A stretch of DNA of 21,577 nt from Pseudomonadota bacterium (GTDB lineage Bacteria > Pseudomonadota > Alphaproteobacteria > Rhizobiales > Methylopilaceae), in contig JAEZCD010000383.1 of assembly GCA_023430145.1 (NCBI GenBank), positions 1 through 21,577 on the forward strand. Direction: 5' to 3'. Made by a program: the position numbers and the translations under genes. This document shows positions 1 through 6,772 of the stretch, one piece after another. Numbering within the stretch: position 1 is the first letter of the stretch; each line of letters starts with the position of its first letter. The notes beneath the pieces are model-generated. The model saw only the letters and a list, made by a program, of their open reading frames with translations. It made no database searches and had not been told where the DNA came from.

Positions 1-128
1 CTGTCGAAATAGGAACGCGGGTAGGACTGGCCGGTATAGGGCGAGACCACCGGATCCTGGTTGAGATCGTAGAATTTCTTGCCCGTTACGGGGCAGACGC
101 GCTTGGTGCCGAGTTCGGGTCTGGCCAC
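1..128 (-). CDS. FYDLN-acid family protein (TIGR02300), 5' end only
   Basis: Forty-two codons are visible before the window edge; the rest of the gene lies outside. The translation begins MARPELGTKRVCPVTGKKFY, followed by DLNQDPVVSPYTG. This is the hallmark N-terminus of the TIGR02300 / FYDLN-acid family, whose members are small alphaproteobacterial proteins with a Cys-containing N-terminal box and an acidic C-terminal tail. Their function is not established. Only one cysteine (residue 12) is in the visible part. The start is a GTG at 126-128, and no clear ribosome binding site precedes it. The gene is divergent from aroA, which is the usual neighbour of this family in Hyphomicrobiales. The acidic tail that would complete the identification cannot be seen here. 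Confidence 0.88.
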   Translation of the reverse strand, partial: MARPELGTKRVCPVTGKKFYDLNQDPVVSPYTGQSYPRSYFD

Positions 129-366
129 GAAAAAAACCGTTGCTGTTCGATGATTGGCGCGTGAGGTGGCGCGCACCGCCGCGCGTGTCAAGGGGTTTGC
201 TCGCCCGGGGAGCGGGAGCGGGCGCAGCGATCGTCCATCCGCGCGCGATCCCGGGCGCATCGGCACGTCGCCGCCGACGCAGGCCCGAACTCGCCGGCCA
301 CGGCGTTCGTGACGGGTCCGAATGCGCGTGCTAGGAGCGCGCCGAACCATCGACGGACGAGAAACC

Positions 367-1704
367 GTGTCGCACGCCCACACCCCGAGCCCCCTCGCGG
401 CGCGAAAAGCAGGCCCGCTGCGCGGCACCGCCGCCGTGCCCGGCGACAAGTCGATCTCGCACCGGTCGATGATCTTCGGCCTGCTCGCCGCGGGCCGGAC
501 GCGCATCGAGGGCCTGCTCGAGGGCGAGGACGTGCTCGCCACGGCGCGCGCCTGCGAGGCGCTCGGTGCGACGATCCAGCATACCGGGCCTGGCGCCTGG
601 ACGGTGCACGGCGTCGGCATCGGCGGCCTCGCCGAGCCGGCGGCGACGCTCGACTTCGGCAATGCCGGCACCGGCTCGCGGCTGATGATGGGGGTGGTCG
701 GCGGCCACCCGATCACCGCCACCTTCGACGGCGACGCCTCGCTGCGCAAGCGGCCGATGCGGCGCATCCTCGATCCGCTGGAGCGCATGGGCGCCGAGGT
801 CGTCGCGCAGGCCGGCGAAGGGCGCGTGCCGCTCACGCTGCGCGGCGCCGCCGACCCGCTGCCGATCGTCTACACGAGCCCGGTGCCGTCGGCGCAGGTG
901 AAGTCGGCGGTGCTGCTCGCGGCGCTGAACTCGCCGGGGCGCACGACGCTGATCGAGCGCGAGGCCACGCGGGACCACACCGAGCTGATGCTGCGCCATT
1001 TCGGCGCCGAGGTTTCCGTCTCGCCGGAAGGCGAGCACGGGCGCCGCATCGAGCTGCAGGGCCGGCCGGAATTGCGCCCGGCCGATATCGTCGTGCCGGC
1101 CGACCCGTCCTCGGCCGCCTTCCCGCTGGTCGCGGCGCTGATCGTTCCGGGCTCGGACGTGATTCTCCGCGGCATCATGATGAACCCGCTGCGCACCGGG
1201 CTGATCACGACGCTGCGCGAGATGGGGGCGTCGATCGAGGAGCTCGATTCCCGCGACGCCGGCGGCGAGCGGGTGGCGGATCTGCGCATCCGCGCCGGGA
1301 CGCTGCGCGGCGTCGACGTGCCGCACGAGCGGGCGCCGTCGATGATCGACGAGTACCCGATCCTCGCCGTCGCCGCCGCCTTCGCCGAAGGCACGACCCG
1401 TATGCGCGGCCTGAAGGAGCTGCGGGTCAAGGAGAGCGACCGCCTCGCCGCCGTTCATGACGGCCTCGTCGCCGCTGGCGTCGAGGCGGCGATCGAGGGC
1501 GACGACCTTATCGTCGAGGGCGGCCGCGGCGTGCCGGGCGGCGGCGTCGCCGCGACCCATCTCGACCACCGCATCGCCATGGCGTTCCTGGTGCTCGGCC
1601 TCGCCGCCGAGAAGGGCATGGCGGTGGACGACGGCGCCATGATCGCGACGAGCTTCCCCGACTTCGTGCCGCTGCTCGCCGGGCTCGGCGCCGAGATCGG
1701 CTGA
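367..1704 (+). CDS. aroA: 3-phosphoshikimate 1-carboxyvinyltransferase (EPSP synthase, class II)
   Basis: This enzyme transfers enolpyruvyl from phosphoenolpyruvate to shikimate-3-phosphate, the sixth step of the cytoplasmic shikimate pathway. The 445-aa product has the substrate loop GDKSISHR (residues 27-33), the PEP-site motif GNAGTG (98-103), SAQVKSAVLL (175-184), the class II motif RDHTE (202-206), the catalytic Asp in SMIDEYP (about 327) and KESD (354-357). It aligns by eye along its whole length with the class II Agrobacterium CP4 type. Gly101 stands where CP4 has Ala100. The GTG at 367 is preferred: it gives MSHAHTPSPLAARKAGPLRG, matching family N-termini, and a purine-rich GGACGAGAA precedes it. 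An in-frame ATG at 322 would add 15 unrelated residues. The 238 bp upstream (129-366) hold no gene I can support. cmk follows after 2 bp. Confidence 0.96.
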   Translation: MSHAHTPSPLAARKAGPLRGTAAVPGDKSISHRSMIFGLLAAGRTRIEGLLEGEDVLATARACEALGATIQHTGPGAWTVHGVGIGGLAEPAATLDFGNAGTGSRLMMGVVGGHPITATFDGDASLRKRPMRRILDPLERMGAEVVAQAGEGRVPLTLRGAADPLPIVYTSPVPSAQVKSAVLLAALNSPGRTTLIEREATRDHTELMLRHFGAEVSVSPEGEHGRRIELQGRPELRPADIVVPADPSSAAFPLVAALIVPGSDVILRGIMMNPLRTGLITTLREMGASIEELDSRDAGGERVADLRIRAGTLRGVDVPHERAPSMIDEYPILAVAAAFAEGTTRMRGLKELRVKESDRLAAVHDGLVAAGVEAAIEGDDLIVEGGRGVPGGGVAATHLDHRIAMAFLVLGLAAEKGMAVDDGAMIATSFPDFVPLLAGLGAEIG

Positions 1705-1706
1705 GC

Positions 1707-2336
1707 ATGCTGATCGCCATCGACGGGCCGGCGGCCTCGGGAAAGGGGACGCTCGCCAAGAAGCTCGCCGCGCATCTCGGCCTGCCGCATCTCGATACCG
1801 GACTGCTCTACCGGGCGGTCGCCTTCGCCGTGCTCGAGGCCGGCGGCGATCCGCGCGATGCGGCTGTGGCGGAGGCCGCGGCGCGCCGGCTCGACCTGTC
1901 GATGCTCGAGGACGACCGCCTGCGCGGCAATGCGATGAGCGAGGCGGCCTCGCTCGTCGCGGCCATTCCGGCCGTTCGGGAAGCGCTGCTGGAGCTGCAG
2001 CGAGACTTCGCCCGTCGCCCCGGCGGCGCGGTTCTCGACGGCCGCGACATCGGCAGCGTGATAGCTCCCGACGCCGACGTGAAGATCTTCGTCACCGCCC
2101 GGCCGGAAATACGCGCCCGGCGCCGGGCCGCGGAGTTGGCGTCCCGCGGCGAGCCGGCCGACGAGGCGGCGGTTCTGGCCGACATCTTGCGGAGAGACGC
2201 CCGCGACGGCGCGCGCAGCACGGCGCCGCTGACGGTGGCGCCCGGCGCGCGCTTGCTGGATACGAGCGAGCTCGACATCGAGGCGTCGTTCCGGGCCGCG
2301 CTGGCGGTCCTCGACGAGGCGCGGCCGGGCGCTTAA
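1707..2336 (+). CDS. cmk: (d)CMP kinase (cytidylate kinase)
   Basis: It phosphorylates CMP and dCMP with ATP in pyrimidine nucleotide recycling. The 209-aa protein has the Walker A loop GPAASGKGT at residues 7-15, then LDTGLLYRAVA (the NMP-binding start, normally D-T-G-x-x-Y-R) and LDGRDIGSVIAPDADVKIFVTA, the strongly conserved core of the Cmk family. The lid-like RRRAAEL and the RRDARD segment follow. Length is normal for the short Cmk type. The ATG lies 2 bp after the aroA stop, so the two genes are surely cotranscribed. The stop is only 9 bp from the stop of a convergent toxin gene. In related genomes rpsA is normally the next gene; here about 2.3 kb of accessory DNA intervenes. Confidence 0.96.
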   Translation: MLIAIDGPAASGKGTLAKKLAAHLGLPHLDTGLLYRAVAFAVLEAGGDPRDAAVAEAAARRLDLSMLEDDRLRGNAMSEAASLVAAIPAVREALLELQRDFARRPGGAVLDGRDIGSVIAPDADVKIFVTARPEIRARRRAAELASRGEPADEAAVLADILRRDARDGARSTAPLTVAPGARLLDTSELDIEASFRAALAVLDEARPGA

Positions 2337-2345
2337 GGGCCGGCG

Positions 2346-2903
2346 CTATCGGCGCGCCGTCTTGCGCCAGGCGGCCCAGTCGACGGGCGCTTCCTCGGAC
2401 TCCACCACCTCGATCTCGGAGGGCGCGATGCGGTCCGTGAACAACATCAGGTTCAGACAGCTCCATCGCGCGCTCGGGGCTATCAGGCCGTCGAAATCGA
2501 GGAAATAGGCGGCGTCGGCGATCTCCTGGGTACGCGTGTAGTCTCGCTGGTCGTAGCGTCCCACGTCGACGCCGAGGGCGGCGAGAGTGGAGAAGTCGGC
2601 CAGCCGCAAGGTCCTCGCGGTCGCCACCCGCAGCCGATGCACGAACCAGGCGTCCTTCGACGGGAAGACGGGCTGCAGCGACAGGAGCGCGTGGATTTCG
2701 GCGAGCGCGCCGTCACGCGTGAGCGCGGTGTAGAGAATGTCGAAGGTGCCGTTACACCAGCGGCTCCGGGAGGGACTTCCGAGGGTCGGGTCTCTCCCGC
2801 GGCGGACGAGGCGCCAGACATCCGCTTCCAAGGGCTCGCGGCCGAACGCGTCGATTGCGTCCAGCAGCCCGAGGTCGCGAGGACGGTGGCGGTCCTCCGC
2901 CAC
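2346..2903 (-). CDS. RES-domain toxin of a Xre-RES toxin-antitoxin pair
   Basis: RES toxins are NAD+-consuming enzymes related in fold to ADP-ribosyltransferases; characterised members degrade NAD+ or modify phosphoribosyl pyrophosphate synthetase. The 185-aa product has the three residues that name the domain in recognisable contexts: Arg31 in DVWRLVRRG, Glu69 in GALAEIHALL and Ser144 in GLIAPSARWSCLNL. The conserved FDILYTALTRDGALAE (about 54-69) and ADAAYFLDFDGLIAPSAR (129-146) blocks are also present, so nothing suggests an inactive toxin. The GTG start directly abuts the TAG stop of the antitoxin gene, implying translational coupling with the antitoxin made first. It is the last gene of the operon and converges on cmk with a 9-bp gap. 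Whether it degrades NAD+ or modifies a protein cannot be told from sequence. Confidence 0.88.
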   Translation of the reverse strand: MAEDRHRPRDLGLLDAIDAFGREPLEADVWRLVRRGRDPTLGSPSRSRWCNGTFDILYTALTRDGALAEIHALLSLQPVFPSKDAWFVHRLRVATARTLRLADFSTLAALGVDVGRYDQRDYTRTQEIADAAYFLDFDGLIAPSARWSCLNLMLFTDRIAPSEIEVVESEEAPVDWAAWRKTARR

Positions 2904-3242
2904 CTACGTATACGCCCCCGCATCGAGTGCCTCGATCACGCCGAGCACCCGCTCCGTCTGGCCGGCATTGATGAGGTCGATCGCCCGCTGGTTGTCGAGC
3001 ATCGGATGAACGGCGTGCAGCCACAGCCGCGTTTCGTCCGGCGTATAGAACTCGGCCAGCCGGTCGACGACGTAGCGAAGCTCGGCGATCACCGTCTGCG
3101 TACGCAGATCAGGCGTGGCCTTGCCACTCGACCAGCGGGAAACGGTCGCTGGCGAGACGGCGACAATGTTGGCGATGTCCTTGCCCTGGAGTCCGCCCTC
3201 GTCCCGCAGACGCTCCAGAACTTTGCTGACGGCGGTCGACAT
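2904..3242 (-). CDS. Xre/MbcA/ParS-type antitoxin (HTH plus DUF2384 toxin-binding domain)
   Basis: This is the cognate antitoxin and probable autorepressor of the RES toxin. The 112-aa protein has an N-terminal helix-turn-helix, roughly residues 17-42 (GLQGKDIANIVAVSPATVSR, then WSSGKATP). A C-terminal DUF2384 module (about 70-112) follows, with LWLHAVHPMLDNQRAIDLIN and GQTERVLGVIEALDAGAYT. In known Xre-RES complexes the extreme C-terminus of the antitoxin enters the toxin active site; here it ends GAYT. The ATG lies 3 bp after the upstream gene's stop, and its own stop touches the toxin start. Any Shine-Dalgarno is weak (AAGGA about a dozen bases upstream, inside the preceding gene), so translation may depend on coupling. 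The palindrome at 4559-4592 is the obvious candidate binding site. Confidence 0.88.
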   Translation of the reverse strand: MSTAVSKVLERLRDEGGLQGKDIANIVAVSPATVSRWSSGKATPDLRTQTVIAELRYVVDRLAEFYTPDETRLWLHAVHPMLDNQRAIDLINAGQTERVLGVIEALDAGAYT

Positions 3243-3245
3243 GGG

Positions 3246-4532
3246 CTAGCGCCGATCCTTCTGGATTTCACCAACCGTGCTTGCCGTCTCAAGCCCGGGG
3301 GAGCGCGTCGCCGAAGCACTTGTTTTGTCGAGATTGCCCAGCACGTCCCTCATGCGGTCGATGCGCCTGGCATTCTCAGCGAGCCGAGACGAGAGGTTGC
3401 TATCGCTTAGCTTCAGCTTCGCAAGCAAGCGAGCCCTGCGATCGGCTTCCGTCAGATCCTTGTCGAGGAAGTGTCTCGATCGAACCGGCTCCTGCACGGC
3501 CGAGATGGCCTCACATTGCCGAGCCCGTTGCCGGAGGAAATGACCTTTTGGGTCCTTCAAGGTGTCCTCGAAGCCTCGGGGGCAGCATGTGCGGTCTTGG
3601 CAGGATGCCAGCCGCCGGCCACCAGAGGCATTGATAACTGCCTCCGCGTCCTCACGCTTTAGGAGGCGGTCGATCCCTGGAAGGAGGACCGAGTAGCCCC
3701 CACCACCGCCGCTGCGCCCTGGCTTGGGCGGCTTATACCAGGAGGATGCGTCGAACCGCTCCTTCGCTGCCACACCATGCGAGAGCCCGCTGGCGGCGCC
3801 GAAAGCGACGACTGCGAGCCCTGACAACCCTCCTACGCCGTCCGCTATGACCGGCTTGCCGAGTGAGTGGAAGTCCTGAATCGCTGAAATATACTTCGCT
3901 AACCCCGCCGGCGTCGCATCCGCACCGAAACCGGAAATACGACTCCAGATACTATCAATCGGCACGGAGCGAAGCTTATCAATTAAGTCTCGGCGCTGAG
4001 CCCTGTCGTTGAGCACGGCGTTAGAGATCATTAGCGGAAAGTCGATGGCGATTTTCTTTCCACCTTCTGAATCCAGCGCGCGACGGAGTGCGGTGCAGTT
4101 CTCCAGATCAATGGCAAGCCAAGCGTCCCCAGAGTTCGCTACGAAGTGATTTGGCGCTTGGACGCGAGCGAAGCCGTTTGCCACCGCGAAACATGCGATG
4201 GCCCGCACGATCTCGTTCCCAGCTTCCTTTTTGAGGTGATCCTCGGTCAAAATGCCATCAGGATTTGCCCAAGGCGCATTCTTCGCGTGTCCAGTGAACT
4301 TCGCGACCGCCGAGAGTTCAGCCACATTCGTATCGAGAACCAATTCTCGTCCACGCTGCCGAAGAGCGTCGATCAGCACCTTTTGTTCGGTGAAGTACCC
4401 CGCCTCCAGGACGAAGCGCTCGTAGGGCAGCTTGTCGGCCGCCAGCAGTTGGTCCAATCGCCGGTGCTCCGTAACCCGCAAAAAGCGTGCGACGGGTGTT
4501 GGCTGGCCATGCAGGTAAACGACATTCGACAT
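3246..4532 (-). CDS. uncharacterised TIM-barrel-like protein, first gene of the Xre-RES operon
   Basis: I do not recognise this 428-aa family. The pattern is alternating strand and helix: FVLEAGYF (40-47), ELVLDTNVAEL (63-73), AWLAIDLEN (137-145), KIAIDFPLM (160-168), then GKPVIADGVGGLSGLAVVAF (225-244), followed by GAASGLSHGV. The last block looks like the C-terminal half of a TIM barrel such as tRNA-guanine transglycosylase or dihydrouridine synthase; that fold is my inference. After a glycine-rich linker (273-279) comes a possible metal site, Cys311-x4-Cys-Cys317, His331 and Cys340, then a charged, probably coiled-coil tail (about 358-403). The ATG follows a good promoter, and the antitoxin ATG lies 3 bp past its stop, so it belongs to the toxin-antitoxin transcript. 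Base composition is lower in GC than the neighbours (28 of 60 bases at 4021-4080 versus 46 of 60 at 1081-1140), suggesting transfer. The reading frame is intact. Confidence 0.8.
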   Translation of the reverse strand: MSNVVYLHGQPTPVARFLRVTEHRRLDQLLAADKLPYERFVLEAGYFTEQKVLIDALRQRGRELVLDTNVAELSAVAKFTGHAKNAPWANPDGILTEDHLKKEAGNEIVRAIACFAVANGFARVQAPNHFVANSGDAWLAIDLENCTALRRALDSEGGKKIAIDFPLMISNAVLNDRAQRRDLIDKLRSVPIDSIWSRISGFGADATPAGLAKYISAIQDFHSLGKPVIADGVGGLSGLAVVAFGAASGLSHGVAAKERFDASSWYKPPKPGRSGGGGGYSVLLPGIDRLLKREDAEAVINASGGRRLASCQDRTCCPRGFEDTLKDPKGHFLRQRARQCEAISAVQEPVRSRHFLDKDLTEADRRARLLAKLKLSDSNLSSRLAENARRIDRMRDVLGNLDKTSASATRSPGLETASTVGEIQKDRR

Positions 4533-4553
4533 CGGGAGGCTCCAGAGGAGGCT

Positions 4554-4582
4554 TTCATATCGCTTTCATAGAGCCGCGTCAA
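4554..4582 (-). promoter_or_regulatory. sigma70-type promoter of the TIM-barrel/Xre/RES operon
   Basis: On the minus strand a -35 box TTGACG (4582-4577) is followed after exactly 17 bp by TATGAA (4559-4554). The first ATG of the operon lies 21 bp beyond the -10 box. Five of six and four of six bases match the consensus, which is strong for this genome. The box spacing and the position immediately upstream of the first gene support it. Transcription start has not been measured. Confidence 0.6.
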
Positions 4583-4592
4583 TGAAAGCGAT
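4559..4592. promoter_or_regulatory. perfect 11-bp inverted repeat, candidate operator for the Xre antitoxin
   Basis: ATCGCTTTCAT (4559-4569) and ATGAAAGCGAT (4582-4592) are perfect reverse complements separated by 12 bp, giving a 23-bp centre-to-centre distance, near two helical turns. A third half-site GCTTTCAT lies at 4551-4558, in direct repeat with the first. The palindrome covers the -35 base pairs and the spacer of the operon promoter, and the third half-site covers the -10. This is the arrangement expected for an autoregulated toxin-antitoxin operon. That the Xre protein binds here is inference. Confidence 0.6.
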
Positions 4593-4611
4593 CTGCACGC
4601 CTAGTGCCAGC

Positions 4612-4640
4612 TTGCCCGCACCGAGCGCCTTCGCTATAGA
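4612..4640 (+). promoter_or_regulatory. putative rpsA promoter
   Basis: CTTGCCC (-35 TTGCCC at 4612-4617) and CTATAGAA (-10 TATAGA at 4635-4640) are separated by 17 bp. Both resemble the alphaproteobacterial housekeeping style (CTTGAC / CTATAT), each matching the consensus at four of six positions. It lies just outside the toxin-antitoxin operator and points at rpsA, predicting a leader of about 280 nt. No other candidate of similar quality was seen between here and the rpsA start. Confidence 0.4.
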
Positions 4641-4646
4641 AGCCGC

Positions 4647-4928
4647 GTTCCGGGCGGCGCTCGGTCTCTTCGAAGGCTCCTGACGGAAAAGGGTGCGCGT
4701 TTCCGCGCGCCCTCGTTGCGTTGGCAGCGCGGCATCCGGTCGCAGACCGGTACCGGCGCCCGAGACCGCCCGGCGAAGCATACGAAGCATGGACTGCGTT
4801 CCGATCGCGCCGCCCGGCGCGCCGGTCGAGGCCCGCACAGCGGGACCCCGTTCGGCACAAGGGCGCGAGAGGAGCGACCCGCAACACGAGCCGCCGGCAT
4901 CGCCCCCTCCGAGGGGGCAGGAGATTTC
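4647..4928 (+). promoter_or_regulatory. rpsA 5' leader with two strong hairpins
   Basis: This stretch holds no gene I can support. It contains a 9-bp stem with one G-U pair, GGGTGCGCG (4691-4699) / CGCGCGCCC (4704-4712), closing a TTTC loop. A second perfect stem, GCCCCCT (4902-4908) / AGGGGGC (4912-4918), ends one base before the rpsA Shine-Dalgarno AGGAG (4919-4923). E. coli S1 represses translation of its own mRNA through a folded initiation region; a similar role here is only a suggestion. The leader start rests on a predicted promoter. Confidence 0.45.
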
Positions 4929-6653
4929 ATGAACGCAGCTACCGTCGCTCGCGCACCCTCGCGCGAGGATTTCGCCGCCCTCCTCGAGGAGTCCTTCGGC
5001 ACGCACGACGTCGCCGAAGGGTCGGTCGTCAAGGGGACCGTCACGGCGATCGAAAAGGACGTCGCCGTGATCGACGTCGGACTGAAGACGGAGGGCCGCG
5101 TCGCCCTGCGCGAGTTCGCCGGCCCCGGCCGAGACACGCAGCTCAAGGTCGGCGACGAGGTCGAGGTCTATCTGGAGCGCGTCGAGAACGCGCTCGGCGA
5201 GGCCGTCCTGTCGCGCGACAAGGCCCGCCGCGAGGAGAGCTGGGTGCGGCTCGAGCGCGCCTTCACCAACAACGAGAAGGTTGAAGGCATGATCTTCAAC
5301 CAGGTGAAGGGCGGCTTCACGGTCGATCTCGACGGCGCCGTCGCCTTCCTGCCGCGCAGCCAGGTCGACATCCGCCCCGTCCGCGACGTCAGCCCGCTGA
5401 TGCAGACCCCGCAGCCGTTCCAGATCCTGAAAATGGATCGCCGCCGCGGCAACATCGTCGTCTCGCGCCGCACCGTGCTCGAGGAAAGCCGGGCCGAGAT
5501 GCGCCAGGAGCTGGTCCAGAACCTCGAAGAGGGCCAGGTCATCGACGGCATCGTCAAGAACATCACCGACTACGGCGCCTTCGTCGACCTCGGCGGCATC
5601 GACGGCCTCCTGCACGTCACCGACATCGCGTGGCGGCGCGTCAATCACCCGACCGAGCTGCTCAACATCGGCCAGTCGGTGAAGGTCAAGATCATCAAGA
5701 TCAACCACGAGACGCACCGCATCAGCCTCGGCATGAAGCAGCTCTTGGCCGATCCGTGGCAGGGCATCGAGGCGCGCTATCCGGTCAATGCCCGCTTCAA
5801 GGGCCGCGTCACCAACATCACCGACTACGGCGCCTTCGTGGAGCTGGAGCCGGGCATCGAAGGCCTCATCCACGTCTCGGAAATGTCGTGGGTGAAGAAG
5901 AACGTGCACCCCGGAAAGATCGTCTCCACCTCCCAGGAGGTCGAGGTGATGATTCTGGAGGTCGATCCGGTGAAGCGCCGCATCAGCCTCGGCCTGAAGC
6001 AGACCATGGCCAATCCGTGGGAAGCCTTCATCGAGAAGTACCCGGTCGGCTCGACGGTCGAGGGCGAGGTCAAGAACAAGACCGAGTTCGGCCTGTTCCT
6101 CGGCCTCGAGGGCGATGTCGACGGCATGGTGCACCTGTCGGATCTCGACTGGAACCGGCCGGGCGAGCAGGTCATCGACGACTTCCGCAAGGGCGAGATG
6201 ATCAAGGCGGTCGTGCTCGACGTCGACGTCGAGAAGGAGCGCATCTCGCTCGGCATCAAGCAGGTGCAGGGCGACCCCTTCGTCGACGCCGGCGAGATGC
6301 GCAAGGGCTCGGTCGTCACCTGCGAGGTGATCGAGGTCAAGGAGGGCGGCCTCGAGGTCAAGATCGCCGGCACCGACCTCACCACCTTCGTCCGACGGGC
6401 CGATCTTGCCCGCGACCGCGCCGACCAGCGGCCCGAGCGCTTCGCTCCGGGCGAAAAATTCGATGCCCGCATCACGCTCTTCGACAAGAAGGCGCACAAG
6501 GTGCAGGTGTCGATCAAGGCGCTCGAGATCGCCGAGGAGAAGGAGGCGGTGGCCCAGTACGGCTCGACCGACTCCGGCGCCTCGCTCGGCGACATCCTCG
6601 GCGCCGCGCTGAGCCGCGCCCGCGAGGAGCAGAAGGCCAACGAGGGGGAGTGA
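4929..6653 (+). CDS. rpsA: 30S ribosomal protein S1
   Basis: S1 binds mRNA upstream of start codons and delivers it to the 30S subunit. The 574-aa product has six S1/OB repeats at roughly residues 30-98, 117-182, 202-270, 288-357, 375-444 and 460-529. Repeats 3 and 4 carry the near-identical signature NITDYGAFV (at 211 and 297) and the end motif RISLGxKQ (264-271 and 351-358). The sixth repeat is the most diverged, as usual. The ATG at 4929 follows AGGAG with 5-bp spacing and gives MNAATVARAPSREDFAALLE, a typical alphaproteobacterial S1 N-terminus. The frame stays open upstream to 4716, but that part has no S1 character. Normally rpsA directly follows cmk; here the toxin-antitoxin island separates them. 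A rho-independent terminator follows. Confidence 0.97.
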   Translation: MNAATVARAPSREDFAALLEESFGTHDVAEGSVVKGTVTAIEKDVAVIDVGLKTEGRVALREFAGPGRDTQLKVGDEVEVYLERVENALGEAVLSRDKARREESWVRLERAFTNNEKVEGMIFNQVKGGFTVDLDGAVAFLPRSQVDIRPVRDVSPLMQTPQPFQILKMDRRRGNIVVSRRTVLEESRAEMRQELVQNLEEGQVIDGIVKNITDYGAFVDLGGIDGLLHVTDIAWRRVNHPTELLNIGQSVKVKIIKINHETHRISLGMKQLLADPWQGIEARYPVNARFKGRVTNITDYGAFVELEPGIEGLIHVSEMSWVKKNVHPGKIVSTSQEVEVMILEVDPVKRRISLGLKQTMANPWEAFIEKYPVGSTVEGEVKNKTEFGLFLGLEGDVDGMVHLSDLDWNRPGEQVIDDFRKGEMIKAVVLDVDVEKERISLGIKQVQGDPFVDAGEMRKGSVVTCEVIEVKEGGLEVKIAGTDLTTFVRRADLARDRADQRPERFAPGEKFDARITLFDKKAHKVQVSIKALEIAEEKEAVAQYGSTDSGASLGDILGAALSRAREEQKANEGE

Positions 6654-6687
6654 TCTCCTTTCCGCCGGCAGGCCGGTGGTGATTGCG

Positions 6688-6720
6688 AAGCCGGGCGCGA
6701 AAGTGCCCGGCTTTCTCGTT
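6688..6720 (+). terminator. rho-independent terminator of rpsA
   Basis: A perfect 9-bp stem AAGCCGGGC (6688-6696) / GCCCGGCTT (6705-6713) encloses an 8-nt loop and is followed by a short T-rich tail, TCTCGTT. It lies 35 bp after the rpsA stop. The tail is interrupted by C and G, so efficiency is uncertain. Confidence 0.75.
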
Positions 6721-6772
6721 CGCGGCCTCTCCGCTCATCCTGCGAAAGCCACTTCGCCTCGTGCGAGCCTCT

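Noticed and set aside
140..334. A 64-codon open frame between the FYDLN-acid gene and aroA.
   Set aside because: Arg/Ala-rich composition, no ribosome binding site and no recognisable motif. A tRNA in this interval was also looked for and not seen.
2337..4650. Target-site duplication, att site or integrase associated with the toxin-antitoxin island.
   Set aside because: No direct repeat at the island borders and no recombinase or transposase gene was found. The insertion claim rests only on gene order and composition.
4716..4928. N-terminal extension of rpsA from an upstream ATG.
   Set aside because: The extra 71 residues are Arg/Pro-rich without S1 similarity, while the ATG at 4929 has a proper Shine-Dalgarno and a family-typical N-terminus.
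4566..6497. A 643-codon open frame on the minus strand.
   Set aside because: It is antisense to rpsA; its translation is an Asp/Leu/Val-rich mirror of the S1 repeats with no domain signature.
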